Assembly (NCBI GenBank): GCA_031363085.1
Contig: JANLTU010000094.1
Coordinates: forward strand, 1 to 7,059
Length of the DNA stretch: 7,059 bases
Source of the DNA: UBA6921 sp031363085
GTDB lineage: Bacteria; Pseudomonadota; Gammaproteobacteria; SG8-11
Direction of reading: 5' to 3'
The notes under the pieces were generated by a model. It was not told the origin of the DNA. It made no database searches and was given only the letters and a program-made list of their open reading frames with translations. The translations under genes and the position numbers were made by a program. How positions within the stretch are numbered: position 1 is the first letter of the stretch; every line of letters starts with the position of its first letter. Shown piece by piece: positions 5,518 through 7,059 of the stretch.

Positions 5518-6881
5518 GTACACCCGCAGACGCAAACTTGGATGCCGCGTTATTGTCGGACGCCGCACACGCCGTGGGCGGTGTGTTGCACGGCGCGGAT
5601 CGCCGCTTTACCGGCGCATCGATGGATTCACGCAAGCTGCTGGCGGATGAATTATTTATCGCGTTGCCCGGCACGCGTGTCGACGGTCATGACTTTTTAG
5701 CCGTGGCCCGCGCGCAGGGTGCGGCGGCGGCGCTGGTAGAGCGCAAAATAGACGATCCGCTGCCGCAGTTGGTGGTCGCCGACGCACGTCTGGCGCTGGG
5801 CCGGCTGGCAGCGTGGTGGCGCACGCACTACACCTGTCCGGTCGTCGGACTGACCGGCAGCAACGGCAAAACCACCGTGAAGGAATTACTAGCGGCGATT
5901 CTCGAAGGCTGCGGCGCGACGCTCGCAACGCAGGGCAATTTGAACAACGACATCGGTCTGCCGCTGACCTTGTTGCGGCTGCGCCGCAGTCATCGCTACG
6001 CCGTCATCGAAATGGGTGCCAATCATCCGGGCGAGATCGAGTATCTGACACGCCTCACGCAACCGGATGTCGCGCTGATCAACAACGCCGGCCCAGCGCA
6101 CTTGGAAGGCTTCGGTAGCGTCGAAGGTGTGGCGCGCGCCAAAGGCGAAATATTTTCCGGCCTCGCCGCAACCGGTGTCGCAGTGATCAATGCCGACGAT
6201 GCCTATGCCGCGCTTTGGGAGCAGCGCGCCGCCGCACACCGCTGCGTGCGCTTCGGGCTCAGCGCAGACGCCGAGGTGCGCGCCCATTGGGAAGGCGGCG
6301 CCGTCGGCAGCCGTCTGCATGTGCATACCCCGGCCGGCAGCGTGCATGCGACCTTGCATCTGCCAGGGCAGCACAATGTATTGAATGCGCTGGCGGCAAC
6401 CGCCGCCGCGCTGGCGGTTAATGTCAAGCTACGCGATGTGGTGCTGGGGCTGGAGTCGGCGTGCGCGGCGCCGGGGCGCTTGCAGATCAAGGCCGGACGC
6501 AACGACGCCCGCGTCATCGACGACACCTACAACGCCAATCCGGCATCGGTGCAGGCGGCGCTCGAAGTGCTCGCCGCCGGTCGCGGACGACGCGTGTTGG
6601 TGCTGGGCGATCTGGCCGAATTGGGCGACGACACCGTGGCCTTGCATCGCAATATCGGCGCGGCGGCAGCGGCCGCCGGGATCGACGCGTTGTACACGGT
6701 CGGCACGCTCAGCGCGCATGCCGCCGACGCCTTTGGTCGCGAACATCGACATTTTACCAACCAGGAGGAATTGATGGCGTATTTAATCCCGTTGCTGGCG
6801 TTGGGCACCACCTTGCTGGTCAAGGGCTCACGCAGTGCACGCATGGAACGCGTAGTCAGCGCGTTAACAGAAGGGGCATAG
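5514..6881 (+). CDS. murF: UDP-N-acetylmuramoyl-tripeptide--D-alanyl-D-alanine ligase MurF
   Basis: MurF uses ATP to join D-Ala-D-Ala to the UDP-MurNAc tripeptide made by MurE, the last cytoplasmic step before the lipid stage. The product is 455 residues (E. coli 452). It has the N-terminal substrate domain (ASMDSRKLLADELFIALPG), the P-loop GSNGKTT (115-121, K119) followed by VKELLAAIL, EMGANHPGEI (166-175), NNAGPAHLEGFGS, AKGEIF, INADD, and DDTYNANP (336-343) at the start of the C-terminal domain, then LVLGDLAELG and VKGSRSARME near the end. ATG 5514 overlaps the murE stop in ATGA. The gene ends 2 bases before mraY, and its last codons carry the mraY ribosome binding site. No internal break is seen. 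Confidence 0.97.
   Translation: MSTPADANLDAALLSDAAHAVGGVLHGADRRFTGASMDSRKLLADELFIALPGTRVDGHDFLAVARAQGAAAALVERKIDDPLPQLVVADARLALGRLAAWWRTHYTCPVVGLTGSNGKTTVKELLAAILEGCGATLATQGNLNNDIGLPLTLLRLRRSHRYAVIEMGANHPGEIEYLTRLTQPDVALINNAGPAHLEGFGSVEGVARAKGEIFSGLAATGVAVINADDAYAALWEQRAAAHRCVRFGLSADAEVRAHWEGGAVGSRLHVHTPAGSVHATLHLPGQHNVLNALAATAAALAVNVKLRDVVLGLESACAAPGRLQIKAGRNDARVIDDTYNANPASVQAALEVLAAGRGRRVLVLGDLAELGDDTVALHRNIGAAAAAAGIDALYTVGTLSAHAADAFGREHRHFTNQEELMAYLIPLLALGTTLLVKGSRSARMERVVSALTEGA
6871..6876 (+). promoter_or_regulatory. Ribosome binding site of mraY inside the end of murF
   Basis: AAGGGG lies 7 bases before ATG 6884 and is embedded in the last codons of murF. It supports the mraY start, and independent initiation beside possible coupling across the 2-base gap. 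Confidence 0.65.
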
Positions 6882-6883
6882 CG

Positions 6884-7059
6884 ATGCTTTATCACCTGAC
6901 CCAATGGCTGGTACCGACCTTCAGCGTCTTCAATGTGTTCCAGTACCTCACCTTGCGCGCGATCCTGGGCGTGTTGACGGCGCTCGCGATCAGTTTGGTG
7001 ATCGGCCCGGCCATGATCCGCAAGTTGACATTTTATAAAATCGGCCAGACGGTGCGCAC
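6884..7059 (+). CDS. mraY: Phospho-N-acetylmuramoyl-pentapeptide-transferase MraY, N-terminal part
   Basis: MraY is a polytopic inner-membrane enzyme that transfers phospho-MurNAc-pentapeptide from UDP to undecaprenyl phosphate, forming lipid I. Only the first 58 codons and two bases lie in the window, so the gene is cut by the right edge (full proteins are about 360 residues). The visible part begins MLYHLTQWLVP and contains FNVFQYLTLRAILGVLTALA, then a GPAMIRKL block and KIGQTVR. It matches the family N-terminus with its first membrane segment at about residues 24-46. The catalytic aspartates lie beyond the edge and cannot be checked. The order murF-mraY is canonical; murD, ftsW and murG would be expected next. 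Confidence 0.95.
   Translation, partial: MLYHLTQWLVPTFSVFNVFQYLTLRAILGVLTALAISLVIGPAMIRKLTFYKIGQTVR

Noticed and set aside
7025..7039. TTGACA followed by TATAAA inside mraY as a promoter.
   Set aside because: Only about 3 bases separate the two boxes, far below a usable spacer, and both fall in conserved MraY coding sequence.
1..7059. A new defence system, mobile element, CRISPR array or biosynthetic cluster.
   Set aside because: Every long gene belongs to the canonical dcw cluster. I saw no transposase, long terminal repeats, spaced repeats or foreign base composition.

Overview
The window reads throughout as a chromosomal housekeeping region of a GC-rich, Gram-negative bacterium. The best guess is a gammaproteobacterium outside the enteric group: the MraY N-terminus, the MraZ and FtsL sequences, the meso-diaminopimelate-type MurE and the placement of rnpB just ahead of mraZ all recall Pseudomonas-like arrangements. 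A betaproteobacterial relative cannot be excluded by eye, and no genus can be named.

Layout. Positions 1 to about 298 are the 3' three-quarters of the RNase P RNA gene (rnpB), whose 5' end lies outside the window. Positions 299-430 are intergenic. They hold a T-rich stretch, a hairpin that may be a terminator, and a well-formed sigma-70 promoter with a consensus -35 box. Right at the predicted transcription start lie three TGGGN direct repeats at an exact 10-bp period, which is the known MraZ operator arrangement. Then follow seven co-directional genes of the division and cell wall (dcw) cluster in canonical order: mraZ, rsmH, ftsL, ftsI, murE, murF and the start of mraY, which runs off the right edge.

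The genes are packed as one transcription unit. Neighbouring coding regions overlap by 4 bases (TTGA or ATGA) or are 2 bases apart. The one exception is a 114-base gap between rsmH and ftsL, which contains a 31-codon open frame with its own ribosome binding site. Its stop codon overlaps the TTG start of ftsL. This small frame is the least expected item in the window.

Function. MraZ probably represses the operon from its operator. RsmH methylates 16S rRNA. FtsL and FtsI belong to the septal peptidoglycan synthesis complex. MurE and MurF add meso-diaminopimelate and D-Ala-D-Ala to the UDP-MurNAc peptide, and MraY transfers the product to the lipid carrier. I see no mobile element, CRISPR array, tRNA or defence gene, and no wholly new system. 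The points worth a second look are translational and regulatory: non-ATG starts in the first three genes, the small ORF before ftsL, and the hairpin between rnpB and the promoter.
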